The translations under genes were made by a program, and so were the position numbers. 64,000 nt of DNA, taken from assembly GCA_022819855.1 (NCBI GenBank), contig JAJEGN010000007.1:310001-374000 (forward strand), read 5' to 3'. Of this stretch, positions 55,222 through 64,000 are shown one piece after another. The stretch is from Gammaproteobacteria bacterium (lineage in GTDB: Bacteria > Pseudomonadota > Gammaproteobacteria > Steroidobacterales > Rariloculaceae). Position 1 is the first letter of the stretch; every line of letters begins with the position of its first letter. The notes under the pieces are model-generated. The model was given only the letters and a program-made list of their open reading frames with translations, did no database searches and had not been told where the DNA came from.

Positions 55222-56556
55222 TCACGGACCGAAATCGAAGATGTCGGTATCCGCGACCGGCGGCGTCATGCCTTCTTCATGGTAACGCTCCCAGATCGCG
55301 GCCCAGGGTCGACCGTAAATGTCGGGCACGATGTACTCGACCATCCGCCCCGGCGCGACAGGCGTAGTTTCTCCGTTCACCGGAAAATTGGCTGCGATGC
55401 ACTCGTCAGTCGGAAACGGGTCACCATCGCCGAGTTCGCCGACCCTGTCCAGCCACTGCACGACTCGGACGGGTTCGACGAACGCCTCGTCATCGTAAAG
55501 GACGATTTCGTGCTTCAGGCCGGTCAGCACACCCGATTCGCCGCGGAGCGGCGTGTATATCTCGATCGATTGCAGACGGTTGCTGTACTCGTGGATGCCG
55601 TGTGAGATCCAGCTCTTGATGTTCGACGTCCAGGTGATCAGTGCCTCGCCGTCCCAGAACCCTATCGTCTCTCCGTACCACTGCGGAACCGCCGGCCCCA
55701 GGCGCGGTATCCCGTCTTCCTCGATGAACTCCCGCCCGATGTGGATCTGCGTTGCCATGCGTTGCGACGTGAAACGCAGTTCGAGAACGAGTTGCGGAGC
55801 AAGAATGAACTGCGTCGCACCGCCGCCGTACTGGGATATTCGGCGCATATACCCTTCGGGCCAGCAATACGAGGCGGGCCATTGCGGTGAATTGTGCGCC
55901 GCATGGTAGGCCTGTTGCACATAGCGACGTTGGTACTCGTCGGTCAGCAGCGACAGAAACGTCGGGATCTGCAGAATGTTGCCGTATAGCCAGGATTGCA
56001 CCTTCTGGCGTCGGCGTTCATAACGGCCGTTCCAGTCCGGCAGGGTGGCCTGCGTGTAGATCGTGGGTCCTCCACTGCTCTGCGCTTCCGCTTCAAGCGC
56101 TTCATAATGGGCCTTCGCGCTATCGAACGGATACGGGCTGACCATCTCGTCACGCGGATAATCGCGGTCGCAGAAGCCCCAGGCCGCCGTGCGCGGGGGA
56201 TCGTCCCCGATTATGGGTACTTCAGTTGCGCCCCACTGGGCTTCGAGCATGGCAGGTGAGTTGCAACGGAAATAACGAGGATCGCTCCAGAATTCCGTGT
56301 CGACATAGAAATCTGTCGTTGTGAAAATGTCGACCGGCAAGGGTTCGATGCCTTCAGGTACGTTGCCATCCTGAGCGGCAACGACGGGATAGAGCACCGG
56401 AGCAATGACCACTCCGCGATCGTGGCCTCGCGGGTCCGGCCCGACAAGATCCTCGACTGTGAGCGGGTCCGGAGCGCCCCGGTAGCGAACGGTTTGCGGT
56501 AGTGCAATTGATGCGCATAGCACTGAAATGCTGGCGATCAGGATTCGAACTGGCAT
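55222..56556 (-). CDS. Secreted protein of unknown function, 444 residues
   Basis: Signal peptide (ILIASISVLCASIALPQT) and GGGAGA ribosome-binding site 6 bases before the ATG. The mature part is rich in Trp, Tyr and Pro with a few Cys (RCNSPAM, WGFCDRDYP, CWPEGYMRRI, DECIAANFP). Motifs such as HIGREF, WYGETIGFWDGEALITWTSN and SNRLQSIEIYTP resemble a family of exported proteins common in catabolic clusters of marine and soil proteobacteria, function unknown to me. Divergent from the dioxygenase operon, which hints at a shared regulator. Confidence 0.6.
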   Translation of the reverse strand: MPVRILIASISVLCASIALPQTVRYRGAPDPLTVEDLVGPDPRGHDRGVVIAPVLYPVVAAQDGNVPEGIEPLPVDIFTTTDFYVDTEFWSDPRYFRCNSPAMLEAQWGATEVPIIGDDPPRTAAWGFCDRDYPRDEMVSPYPFDSAKAHYEALEAEAQSSGGPTIYTQATLPDWNGRYERRRQKVQSWLYGNILQIPTFLSLLTDEYQRRYVQQAYHAAHNSPQWPASYCWPEGYMRRISQYGGGATQFILAPQLVLELRFTSQRMATQIHIGREFIEEDGIPRLGPAVPQWYGETIGFWDGEALITWTSNIKSWISHGIHEYSNRLQSIEIYTPLRGESGVLTGLKHEIVLYDDEAFVEPVRVVQWLDRVGELGDGDPFPTDECIAANFPVNGETTPVAPGRMVEYIVPDIYGRPWAAIWERYHEEGMTPPVADTDIFDFGP

Positions 56557-56753
56557 TGCTGGTCTCCCGGCTGCACACGAGACAAGACGATAATAGCTAT
56601 TGATATCAAAAACTTGAAGTCTTGCCCGGCTTGGGCAACCCTCACGCTCCGAGTCGCCGACTCTGCTGGACAGGATACAATCGTCAGAATTATGATAATC
56701 GGGGCGCCGGGAAGCAACACCATGCGCAGGCCGTTTGAGTTCAGGGAAGGGTA

Positions 56754-57614
56754 ATGCGTGTCAGCAAGGTATCCGGCAATGTCGGCGCCGAAATCTGCGG
56801 CATCGATCTGCGCAGATGCGACGACAAGCGCACGTTCGCCGAGATTCGCCGCGCGCTCAATGATCATGGTGTGGTGTTCTTCCGCGATCAGGAACTCACC
56901 CTGGATCAGTACATCGAATTCGGCAAACGCTTCGGAACGCTTTTCATCAACAACAGCCCGTCGATATCCGCCCTGCCCCGGCGCCCGGAGGTCGAGGAGA
57001 TTCGCAAGGAACCCGATGAGACCAGCAATATCGGAGACGAATGGCACGTGGACCAGGCCCATCGCGAGAAACCGTGCATGGGCACGATTCTCTACGGCCA
57101 GGAGATTCCACCGTTCGGCGGCGACACGCTCTACGCGAACACCTCGGCAGCTTACGACCGGCTTCCCGAAGAACTGAAGGACGAGATCGACGGGCTCGAA
57201 GCCGTTCATTCGATTTCGTTCCTGATCGAGCAGGCAATGGAGCGGACGGGGGATCCGGATGGCCGCTTCGCGAGGGCCCTGAAGAAGGCTGACGCAACTG
57301 CCGTTCACCCGGTGGTCAAGGTGCACCCGGAAACCGGCAGAAACTGTATTTACGTCAATCCCGCCTCCACACGAAACTTCGTCGGCCGGACTCGCGAAGA
57401 GAGCCTGCCCTTGCTGAATCGGCTGTACCGCCACGTGCTGCTGCCCGAGTTCGGTTGCCGCTTCCGCTGGAAGAAGGGATCGATCGCATTCTGGGACAAC
57501 CGCCAGGTCTGGCACTATGCAAGCAACGACTACCATGGAATGCGGCGGGTCCTGTATCGACTCGTCGTTCAGGCGCCGCCGGCAAACGGTGTGGCTGCGC
57601 ACCGGGCCGGGTGA
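56754..57614 (+). CDS. TauD/TfdA-family dioxygenase
   Basis: 286 residues. His98 and Asp100 (EWHVDQ) and distal His254 (WDNRQVWHYAS) form the iron site; Arg269 can bind 2-oxoglutarate. ISGIDL-type motif appears as AEICGIDL. It is the first gene of a three-gene operon with a LigM-like demethylase (GTGA overlap) and a CMD protein, so it probably opens or demethylates an oxygenated aromatic or aliphatic acid. Not closely similar to the copy at 11489. Confidence 0.87.
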   Translation: MRVSKVSGNVGAEICGIDLRRCDDKRTFAEIRRALNDHGVVFFRDQELTLDQYIEFGKRFGTLFINNSPSISALPRRPEVEEIRKEPDETSNIGDEWHVDQAHREKPCMGTILYGQEIPPFGGDTLYANTSAAYDRLPEELKDEIDGLEAVHSISFLIEQAMERTGDPDGRFARALKKADATAVHPVVKVHPETGRNCIYVNPASTRNFVGRTREESLPLLNRLYRHVLLPEFGCRFRWKKGSIAFWDNRQVWHYASNDYHGMRRVLYRLVVQAPPANGVAAHRAG

Positions 57615-59026
57615 GTCACGTGACAGAAGACCGGTATCTGTCGCTGGAAGACAAGCTGTCGTCGATCGCGAATCTCGTTGACCACTTCTACAACGACACG
57701 ATAGCGCCGCATTCCAAGGCAAGGTCCGGCCTGACGCCCGTTCCGCTCGAACACAGCACCTGGATCGAAGAACAGCGCGCCTGGCGCAACGCAGCCGTCC
57801 TCTTCGATCAATCGCATCACATGCCTGAGCTGTTTCTCAGCGGCCCCGACTCGATTCGACTGTTGAGTCGCATCGGCGTCAACAGCTTTGCGAATTTTGT
57901 GCCGGGACGGGCCAAGCAATTCATCGCCTGCAACGACGAAGGACAGGTCATTGGCGAAACGCTGATGTATTGCCATGGCAACGACGACTTCGAACTCGTA
58001 AGCGGCATGCCGCTGCTGAACTGGGTCGAGTACAACGCCATATCCGGAGGCTACGACGTAACCGTCGACCGCGATCACAATACGGCACGCAATCCGACCG
58101 GAGCCCGCACCAGGTTTCGATTCGGCATGGACGGCCCGAATGCCCGCGAGATCCTTGCGAACGCAATTGATGGCGCCCTTCCCGAGATCTCGTTTTTTGG
58201 CACTGCGAAGGTACGAATTGCCGGCTGCGACGTCGTCGCATTGCGACATGGCATGGCCGGACACCAGGGCGTCGAACTGTCCGGACGCTTTGTCGATGGC
58301 CCCACGGTCATCGATGCGCTCTTGAACGCCGGCAAGCAATATGGGCTGCTCCGGGGCGGCACGCTCGCGTATTTCAGTGCCGTCGCGGAAAGTGCATGGA
58401 TGGCGTCTCCGTTTCCGGCGATTTTCACGAACCCCGGGTTGCGCGACTACAGGAAGTGGCTACCCGCATCGACCTGGGAAGCCGGCTCGCAACTCGGCGG
58501 CAGCTACCTGAGCGACAACATCGAAGACTACTACGTCACGCCGTGGGATCTCGGCGTCGGCGCCCGCATCAAGTTCGATCACGATTTCGTCGGCAGGTCG
58601 GCGCTCGAGGCGTTGTCGAAATCGCCGCCGCGAACACGACGGACACTGGTCTGGAACAAGGCCGATGTGAAAAAGATTTTCGCGTCGCTGCTGGACCCCG
58701 GCACCGCCTACAAGATGATTCGACTACCGTACTCGTCGTATGCGTATCAGCAGTATGATGCCGTCAGAACCCGGGACGGAGAACTCGCCGGCCTGTCAAC
58801 CTTCTGCGGATACAGTTCCAACGAAACCCGAATGGTGTCCCTCGCGATGATTGACCGCGAACACTCCGAACCCGGCACGATTCTCGTCTTGACCTGGGGC
58901 GAAGCTGACGGCGGATCCAGGAAACCTCAGGTCGAAAGGCATCGGCAAACGGAAGTTCAGGTGACCGTTGCCCCGGCGCCCTATGCGGAAACCGTGCAAC
59001 GCATGAAGCGCGGCGCCTTCCGATAG
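57611..59026 (+). CDS. LigM/GcvT-like tetrahydrofolate-dependent demethylase
   Basis: 471 residues. Start GTG at 57611 lies in a GTGA overlap with the dioxygenase stop; a second GTG three codons on is possible. The sequence follows the aminomethyltransferase (GcvT) fold, and the opening VPLEHSTWIEEQRAWRNAAV, FDQSHHMPELFLSGPDS and GGSYLSDNIEDYYVTPWDLG segments are those of LigM, vanillate/3-O-methylgallate O-demethylase. It would move a methyl group from a methoxy-aromatic acid (or related methyl donor) to tetrahydrofolate. Substrate not proven. Confidence 0.83.
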   Translation: MSHVTEDRYLSLEDKLSSIANLVDHFYNDTIAPHSKARSGLTPVPLEHSTWIEEQRAWRNAAVLFDQSHHMPELFLSGPDSIRLLSRIGVNSFANFVPGRAKQFIACNDEGQVIGETLMYCHGNDDFELVSGMPLLNWVEYNAISGGYDVTVDRDHNTARNPTGARTRFRFGMDGPNAREILANAIDGALPEISFFGTAKVRIAGCDVVALRHGMAGHQGVELSGRFVDGPTVIDALLNAGKQYGLLRGGTLAYFSAVAESAWMASPFPAIFTNPGLRDYRKWLPASTWEAGSQLGGSYLSDNIEDYYVTPWDLGVGARIKFDHDFVGRSALEALSKSPPRTRRTLVWNKADVKKIFASLLDPGTAYKMIRLPYSSYAYQQYDAVRTRDGELAGLSTFCGYSSNETRMVSLAMIDREHSEPGTILVLTWGEADGGSRKPQVERHRQTEVQVTVAPAPYAETVQRMKRGAFR

Positions 59027-59032
59027 CCACAG

Positions 59033-59617
59033 ATGACCCGCCGCCTGCCCAAGCTCGAGAACGAATCGCTGTCTGCGCGCCAGCGCGAGGTCATGGAACA
59101 GATTCGGGCATTCTCGGAACACGCGACGCGCGGGCCATTCGACATGATGCTCCGCAGTCCCGAGGCGTGCGCCCGCTTTCAAAGCATGGGCGAATACCTT
59201 CGCTTCGAGACCGGCATCGACGATGCATTGATTGAACTGGCCATTCTCGTCCATGCCCGCGTGTGGAACGACCAATACGAATGGAAGCTGCACGCACCGC
59301 GCGCGCGCGCAGCCGGCCTTGCCGAGACGATCATCGAATCTCTGCGTATCGGCAACCTGCCCGGAGGACTCGGCGATTCTCAGCGGGCCGTCTTTTCCTA
59401 CGTCATCGAGCTGGAGGTCGCGCACCGGATCCGGAACGAAACTTTCGCAATGGCCGTCGAAGCGCTCGGGGAGAAGGCGATCACCGACCTTGTGTTCATA
59501 CTCGGGCAGTATGCGACCATATCGATGATGCTCGCCGTATGCGGCGACGATGACGATCGCGGCGATTCGCTCCCGGCGTGCGCTCGTCCCTTCGACGACT
59601 ACTTCCGCCGATCCTGA
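59033..59617 (+). CDS. Carboxymuconolactone decarboxylase family protein
   Basis: 194 residues, six bases after the LigM-like gene. CMD/AhpD-like fold features are visible: IELAILVHARVWNDQYEWKLHAPRARAAGL, in which a typical ExxxH metal/active-site pattern appears, and FVLGQYAT-like FILGQYATISMML. The CxxC of AhpD is absent, so a decarboxylase or metal-binding role is more likely than a peroxidase role. Third gene of the operon; converges with the MFS gene 36 bases on. Confidence 0.85.
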   Translation: MTRRLPKLENESLSARQREVMEQIRAFSEHATRGPFDMMLRSPEACARFQSMGEYLRFETGIDDALIELAILVHARVWNDQYEWKLHAPRARAAGLAETIIESLRIGNLPGGLGDSQRAVFSYVIELEVAHRIRNETFAMAVEALGEKAITDLVFILGQYATISMMLAVCGDDDDRGDSLPACARPFDDYFRRS

Positions 59618-59653
59618 GCGTTTGCCAGCGGTCGTATCGCCGTCGTTGGCTAC

Positions 59654-60985
59654 TCACGCCTCCGACCTCGCCGGGGCGGCATCGTACTGCGCCGGACTGC
59701 GCGCGATCATCGTCGCGGCAATCAGTTGCGGGAGCGCAAGCAGGACCATGAGGACAAGGCGGCCGGCGCCGAACTCGAGCAAGACACCCGCCAGGTACGG
59801 ACCCACGATGGAACCGATGCGGCCTATGGTGAATGCCAGACCGATCCCCGTCGCTCGCACGCTGGCAGGGTAGGACGAAACCACGTACGTATAAAGGCTG
59901 ACCTGGGTCCCGAAAAACATGACGCCGGTCAGGATGCAGACCGCGCTGAGTACCCACAGATCTTCGGTGACGGCGCCAAACAGAATCAGCCCGCAAGCCA
60001 TGCCGACGAACCCCACCGCGGTCGTCACAGTCAGCCCGAGCTTCGTAGCCACCTGGCCCGCAAGCAAGGCGCCAGCGAGTCCGCCGACATTGATGAGCAT
60101 GGCGATCGAAACGCCCAGACTGTCGCTCACACCGCTTGCGACGATTAGCTGAGCCGCCCAGTTGACGAAGGCATAAAATGCATACATGTAGAACAGGTGA
60201 ATCAGGCCGATCGAGATCGTTCGTTTCAACAGATCGCCGCGAAACACATCAGTGAGCCTGAATGTCCTGTCGAGCTTCGTCGCGCCCGGACGCGGCATTC
60301 GATCAAGCGCGGGGATCTTCAGTCTACGCAAGACAGCGTTCAACCGGGCGAGCGCATTGCGCGGCCTTCGCGCCAGTAGAAACTCGACCGATTCGGGTAG
60401 TCCGAGTTGAACGACAGGGATCATCAGCAAGGTCAATACCCCGCCGATCAGGAACACTGCCTCCCATCCCGCTCTCTCGATGACCAACAGCGTGATCGAT
60501 CCGCTGATGAGCGCGCCGATCGGCGTTCCGATGAACACGAAGCTCAACGCTGCGGCACGCCGCTCCGGCGACACGAATTCCAGAAGGGTCGTGCCGACAT
60601 TGCTTGCAATCCCGCCGATTCCGAGGCCTGTCATGAATCGATAAGCTGCAAGCATCCAGCCGTTTTCTGCCGTTGCCGACAGCAGCATACCGGCTCCGAT
60701 CACAGCGAGAAGCGCCTTGATGGCGGTACGCCTGCCGAACAGGTCGCCGACGGGCGACAGCGTCAGTGCGCCGAGTGTCATGCCGGCCAGACCGGCACTG
60801 AAAACGAATCCGAGTTCTATGTCGGACAGGCCCCACTGGCGTGCGGTAATCGGCGCCACGAACGAAATCGACAGGATGTCGAACCCATCGATAACCGTGA
60901 TCAGAAAACAGATGACTATGATGACGTATTGAACGCCGGAGCGCGCCTTCTCGTAGACGATCGCGCGAACGTCATCCGCGTTCAC
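59654..60985 (-). CDS. MFS transporter, aromatic acid:H+ symporter type
   Basis: 443 residues from GTG at 60985, which overlaps the previous stop as GTGA. Twelve hydrophobic segments; the TM1 motif DGFDILSISFVAPI, with its Asp, and GDLFGRRTAIK (loop 2-3) are characteristic of the AAHS family (PcaK, BenK, GenK-like). Expected substrates are benzoate-type or related carboxylic acids, consistent with the catabolic neighbours. Last gene of the minus-strand operon. Confidence 0.88.
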   Translation of the reverse strand: MNADDVRAIVYEKARSGVQYVIIVICFLITVIDGFDILSISFVAPITARQWGLSDIELGFVFSAGLAGMTLGALTLSPVGDLFGRRTAIKALLAVIGAGMLLSATAENGWMLAAYRFMTGLGIGGIASNVGTTLLEFVSPERRAAALSFVFIGTPIGALISGSITLLVIERAGWEAVFLIGGVLTLLMIPVVQLGLPESVEFLLARRPRNALARLNAVLRRLKIPALDRMPRPGATKLDRTFRLTDVFRGDLLKRTISIGLIHLFYMYAFYAFVNWAAQLIVASGVSDSLGVSIAMLINVGGLAGALLAGQVATKLGLTVTTAVGFVGMACGLILFGAVTEDLWVLSAVCILTGVMFFGTQVSLYTYVVSSYPASVRATGIGLAFTIGRIGSIVGPYLAGVLLEFGAGRLVLMVLLALPQLIAATMIARSPAQYDAAPARSEA

Positions 60986-61875
60986 CGCACACTCCCGCCT
61001 TTGAGGCGCGCCCCCGTGTAGCCCTCGAAGTATTTGATCATGTTGGTGAAGTCTTCGGTGGGATCGCGTAGTTCGGCAATCTTCGCCCATAATGCTCTGG
61101 TTCGCGCAACGAGTCCGGGCGGCATCCCCGCGGCGGTTGCCTCATCGAGATAGAGATCCAGGGCCCGCGGGCCTCCACCGAGCTTGCCGCCGGCGTCGAA
61201 CGTTCGCGACAGCACATGCGGGCCGAATTTCTCCGCTGTCCAGTGGTTGCGCCCGCTACCGCAATTGACCGCGCGCAGGAGGACGCGCGAATCGATACCG
61301 CCGGCGGCGCCGACGCTCAATGCTTCACACGAGGCCACGAACAGCGTAAACCCGATTGCATTGTTGACGAGCTTGCACATCTGGGCTTGCCCAGGCCGAT
61401 CGCCGATGCGAAACACATGCGACGTCACGCACGACATGGCGTCTTCCAGCGCGCACATCGCGGTCTCCGGTCCCGCCATCATGAGGCTCAGCCCGCCGCG
61501 CTCGGCGATCGCCACGCCTCCGCTTACAGGCGCATCGACGACCGGAACTCCGGCATCTGCAGCGATCTCCGCAAGCTCCTGCATTGTCTTCGGTTGCATC
61601 GTGGACAGCTCCGCATAGACCTCGATCGCGCTGCCCCGGCAGGCTTCCCGGGTGACATCTGCGTTTCCCCCCGTCGGTACGCAGACGATGACAAGGGACG
61701 CCGTGTCGGCGACATCCCTGACCGATGTTGCGGGACGCGCGCCCAGATCCGCCACGGCCTTCAGCGTCGCGGGGTCGATGTCGTAAACGACAAGCGGAAC
61801 GCCGAACCTCAACATGCGGCGAGCGATCGCGCCTCCCATGAGTCCCACGCCTATGAATCCGATCGGTTGCCGCAC
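60982..61875 (-). CDS. 3-hydroxyisobutyrate dehydrogenase-family oxidoreductase, copy B
   Basis: 297 residues beginning with GTG whose first base overlaps the preceding TAG. Rossmann motif GFIGVGLMGGAIARRML at the N terminus, VDAPVSGGVAIAERGGLSLMM (substrate-binding loop), and the catalytic Lys in CKLVNNAIGF define the beta-hydroxyacid dehydrogenase family. Paralogous to the next gene upstream. Likely oxidises a hydroxyacid with NAD(P). Confidence 0.87.
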   Translation of the reverse strand: MRQPIGFIGVGLMGGAIARRMLRFGVPLVVYDIDPATLKAVADLGARPATSVRDVADTASLVIVCVPTGGNADVTREACRGSAIEVYAELSTMQPKTMQELAEIAADAGVPVVDAPVSGGVAIAERGGLSLMMAGPETAMCALEDAMSCVTSHVFRIGDRPGQAQMCKLVNNAIGFTLFVASCEALSVGAAGGIDSRVLLRAVNCGSGRNHWTAEKFGPHVLSRTFDAGGKLGGGPRALDLYLDEATAAGMPPGLVARTRALWAKIAELRDPTEDFTNMIKYFEGYTGARLKGGSVR

Positions 61876-62792
61876 TATGCTCTCATCTCGACATTGAGGA
61901 GCGCTTCAAAGAAACGTGCGATGTGTGACGCGTCGCCACCCGGCGCAAGTTCGTCGAGTGCCTTTCGCCACAGGTTTCCTGTTTCCTGAATGACGCCGGC
62001 AGGCAACCCTGCCTTCGTAGCCTCATCCAGGTAGAGATCGATGTCTTTCAACGCCGCCCCGAGTCCGCCGCCCAGATCGAAGGTTCTCGGCAGAATTGCA
62101 CGTGGGATCTTGTCGACCGTAGCGCTGTTGCGGCCGGTACCTGCGTTGATGACATCGACGAGATTCCTGGCGCCGATGCCCGCCTTGACGCCCACGGCGA
62201 TCGCTTCGCAGGACACGGCGAGCGCCGTGAAGTTCAGGGCATTGTTGACGAGTTTGCAAAGCTGCGACTGTCCGGCGCGCTCACCGATCCGGAGAAACTC
62301 GCCGACGAATGCGCCAGCGACGGATTCAAGTTGCGATACGGCGCCGCCCGGTCCCGATGCCATCATGCTGAGCGCGCCGGTCTGCGCCGCTCGGCGCCCG
62401 CCGCTCACGGGCGCATCCACGAGGTCTATGGCGCGTGGCCCGACGATTGCGCCGATGTCTTCGATGGCTTGCGGGCCGATCGTCGAGAGCTCGGAATAAA
62501 CGGCGACGCGCTTGCCGCCGGCCACGGACGTTGCAACGTCGATTGATGCCTCCATGTGCGGCAAGCAGGCCATGACGAGTTCGGCCTCATCGGCTATTTC
62601 TTCAGGGCACGTCGCGGCCGTCGCGCCGCGGCCGGCACATCGGTCAAGCGCCTCGGAATTCGTGTCGAAAGCGAGTACGCGATAATTTCGACCCAGAAGC
62701 CGTTCGACGATGGGTTCGCCCATCTGGCCGAGGCCGACGAATCCGACGGTTACCGACCCGTCGCTGCGCACAGGCTCCGCAACCGTGCTCAT
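61875..62792 (-). CDS. 3-hydroxyisobutyrate dehydrogenase-family oxidoreductase, copy A
   Basis: 305 residues from the ATG at 62792, which overlaps the FAH stop as ATGA; an earlier ATG would add 8 residues. GFVGLGQMGEPIVERLL, DLVDAPVSGGRRAAQTGALSM and CKLVNNALNF (catalytic Lys) match the family. It is clearly related to copy B over the whole length, a diverged tandem duplication. Two such enzymes side by side may act on two stereoisomers or two steps. Confidence 0.87.
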   Translation of the reverse strand: MSTVAEPVRSDGSVTVGFVGLGQMGEPIVERLLGRNYRVLAFDTNSEALDRCAGRGATAATCPEEIADEAELVMACLPHMEASIDVATSVAGGKRVAVYSELSTIGPQAIEDIGAIVGPRAIDLVDAPVSGGRRAAQTGALSMMASGPGGAVSQLESVAGAFVGEFLRIGERAGQSQLCKLVNNALNFTALAVSCEAIAVGVKAGIGARNLVDVINAGTGRNSATVDKIPRAILPRTFDLGGGLGAALKDIDLYLDEATKAGLPAGVIQETGNLWRKALDELAPGGDASHIARFFEALLNVEMRA

Positions 62793-63667
62793 GCCCGGTT
62801 CCGCTCCGGGCGCCATTGGGATACCGCGACATCCATGGCTCCGATGTCCTGAATCTCGCAGTGCAGGACATCGCCTGGATTGACCGCGCCAACGCCTTCA
62901 CAGGTGCCCGTCATGATCACATCGCCCGGCAATAGCGTGTAGAACTCCGAAGCCCAGGCGATCTGCTCGGCGATCGAGAGAATCATGAAACGGGTACTTG
63001 ACGCCTGACGCCTGACGCCGTTGACGTGCAACGAGAACTCCAGATTGCCGGGATCGGCGATTTCATCGGCTGTCGTCAACCACGGTCCGAGAACTGCGTA
63101 GGTATCGATCGACTTTCGAAAACTGCGGTCCTCCGGGCCGCGTACGACCATATCGAGACCGATCGCGTACCCTGCAACGTGATCCAGGGCATCGTCCTGC
63201 GAAACTGCCGAGGCTTTCTTTCCGATGATGACGGCAAGCTCGATCTCGTGGTCCGTGCGGCGATCGGGAAACCGCAGATGGACGCCGTCCGAGGGTCCCG
63301 TCAACGCGCTGACGGCCTTCAGAAACAGGCCCTGATCCCGGACCGTGCCGGCGTATCGAGTCGTAACGATCTCGATGTCGTCCTCAACCTCCTCGACATG
63401 CTTCAGGTAGTTTGCCGGCGTGCCGACGATCTTGTTCGGACGGGCAACGGGGCTCAGCAATCGAGCGGACTCAAGCGGCTTCGAGTCCGCGCCGTCGACC
63501 AAATCCTCGATCAGCGGCCCGATCCGGTCGAGTTGGCTCACGACGGGATCGCCGCCCGGCAGCGGGTATCGATCAGGCCCGATGCAATCCAGTGCCCGAC
63601 TCACGTCGCGCACCGTGTCGTCGATCACGACACCCAATCTATGGTTGTCGAACCAGCACAGTTTCAC
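62789..63667 (-). CDS. Fumarylacetoacetate hydrolase-family protein
   Basis: 292 residues from GTG at 63667. The FAH fold is evident: NKIVGTPANYLKHVEE, the metal-binding Glu pair in RRTDHEIELAVIIGKKA, Asp in GYAIGLDMV, and PGDVIMTGTCEGVGAVNPGD. Members hydrolyse C-C bonds in acylpyruvates or isomerise and decarboxylate ring-cleavage products. Position after an aldolase and before dehydrogenases fits a meta-/gentisate-like pathway. Confidence 0.88.
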   Translation of the reverse strand: MKLCWFDNHRLGVVIDDTVRDVSRALDCIGPDRYPLPGGDPVVSQLDRIGPLIEDLVDGADSKPLESARLLSPVARPNKIVGTPANYLKHVEEVEDDIEIVTTRYAGTVRDQGLFLKAVSALTGPSDGVHLRFPDRRTDHEIELAVIIGKKASAVSQDDALDHVAGYAIGLDMVVRGPEDRSFRKSIDTYAVLGPWLTTADEIADPGNLEFSLHVNGVRRQASSTRFMILSIAEQIAWASEFYTLLPGDVIMTGTCEGVGAVNPGDVLHCEIQDIGAMDVAVSQWRPERNRA

Positions 63668-63685
63668 TCGTGCACCTGTCGAGCC

Positions 63686-64000
63686 TCAGCTTCCTGCAAC
63701 GACCTGCACCTGGGACGCCCAATAGTCCCAGGCGCGTTCAACCTGAAGATCCGCCGTCGCCTCCGCGGCCGCGGCCTCCTCCGCGGTAAGAAAGACAGGA
63801 TCTCGAAGCGACGCGGCGGCGATCTGGATTTGCGCGTTGACTTCCGAATACACGGCCCTGTAGACGGCGTGCTCCATGCTCGACCCAACGACAGTCGAGC
63901 CGTGTCCGCGCATCAGGACCACGGCAGAATCTCCCATTTTCTCGGCAAGCGCCTGGCCCAGCACATCGGTTCGGATCAGCAGATCGGTACCGTCGCCAGC
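63686..64000 (-). CDS. Class II aldolase/adducin-family protein, C-terminal part
   Basis: The frame is open to the window edge, so the N-terminal part, including the main zinc-binding His pair, lies outside. The visible 104 residues contain VVLMRGHGSTVVGSSMEHAVYRAV, read as RGHGSTVVG plus helix, which is the typical C-terminal His of class II aldolases. It is the most upstream visible gene of the operon, 18 bases before the FAH gene. Aldol cleavage or decarboxylation of a hydroxyacid is likely. Confidence 0.8.
   Translation of the reverse strand, partial: AGDGTDLLIRTDVLGQALAEKMGDSAVVLMRGHGSTVVGSSMEHAVYRAVYSEVNAQIQIAAASLRDPVFLTAEEAAAAEATADLQVERAWDYWASQVQVVAGS

Overview
The window is chromosomal DNA, mostly GC-rich, from a proteobacterium. 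It is most likely an uncultivated, metabolically versatile gammaproteobacterium, because ileS-lspA sits beside a fimT-pilV-pilW-pilX-pilY1-pilE cluster, a neighbourhood known from Pseudomonas and its relatives. Genes are dense, often share 4-base ATGA/GTGA overlaps, and are rich in oxidative catabolism. No plasmid or phage backbone is visible.

Layout. (1) 1-4900: 3' part of ileS, lspA, an Rpn/PD-(D/E)XK-type nuclease gene and a decayed antitoxin-like HTH remnant. (2) 4905-10592, minus strand: a type IV pilus minor-pilin operon, transcribed fimT>pilV>pilW>pilX>pilY1>pilE, with translational coupling at nearly every junction. Several prepilin leaders are very long, and the cleavage-site regions of pilX and pilE are tandemly duplicated. 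(3) 10845-14959: a DUF2231 membrane protein, a TauD-type dioxygenase, a MetE-C-like methyltransferase and a gentisate dioxygenase-like cupin. (4) 15141-31824: tRNA-Thr(CGT) followed by a 16.6-kb island bounded by a 19-bp direct repeat of the tRNA 3' end. The island holds an AbiE-type toxin-antitoxin locus with a truncated toxin, two copies (one a relic) of an unusual conjugation/HerA-type ATPase, a PP2C phosphatase, a NYN-type nuclease, metallophosphoesterases, pieces of a NERD/UvrD-like helicase, an Arg/Glu-repeat protein and remains of IS481, IS1380 and IS1634 elements. No integrase was found. (5) 31929-46554: a TPR protein, an amidase, a creatinase-fold protein, a group II decarboxylase, an RND efflux pair, a B3-type metallo-beta-lactamase-fold protein, a hydrolase and a nitroreductase. 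(6) 46717-56556: a methyltransferase, a PQQ quinohaemoprotein dehydrogenase with a tri-haem cytochrome c, a molybdenum hydroxylase pair and two secreted proteins of unknown function. (7) 56754-64000: two convergent operons. One encodes a dioxygenase, a LigM-like demethylase and a CMD protein. The other encodes an aldolase, an FAH hydrolase, two paralogous beta-hydroxyacid dehydrogenases and an MFS aromatic-acid-type transporter. Together they look like a pathway for (methoxylated) aromatic or hydroxy acids.

The most unusual item is the 944-residue island protein at 19448-22282 (minus strand). It joins a ClpP-like serine protease domain, with Ser and His in place, to a VirD4/TraD/HerA-type ATPase. 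It is AT-richer than the rest and faces a PP2C phosphatase gene. Together with AbiE, NYN, phosphoesterase and helicase genes it suggests a defence or mobile-element-conflict island, and it is the best candidate here for an undescribed system. The second most unusual item is the tandem duplication of class III signal-peptide regions in pilX and pilE.
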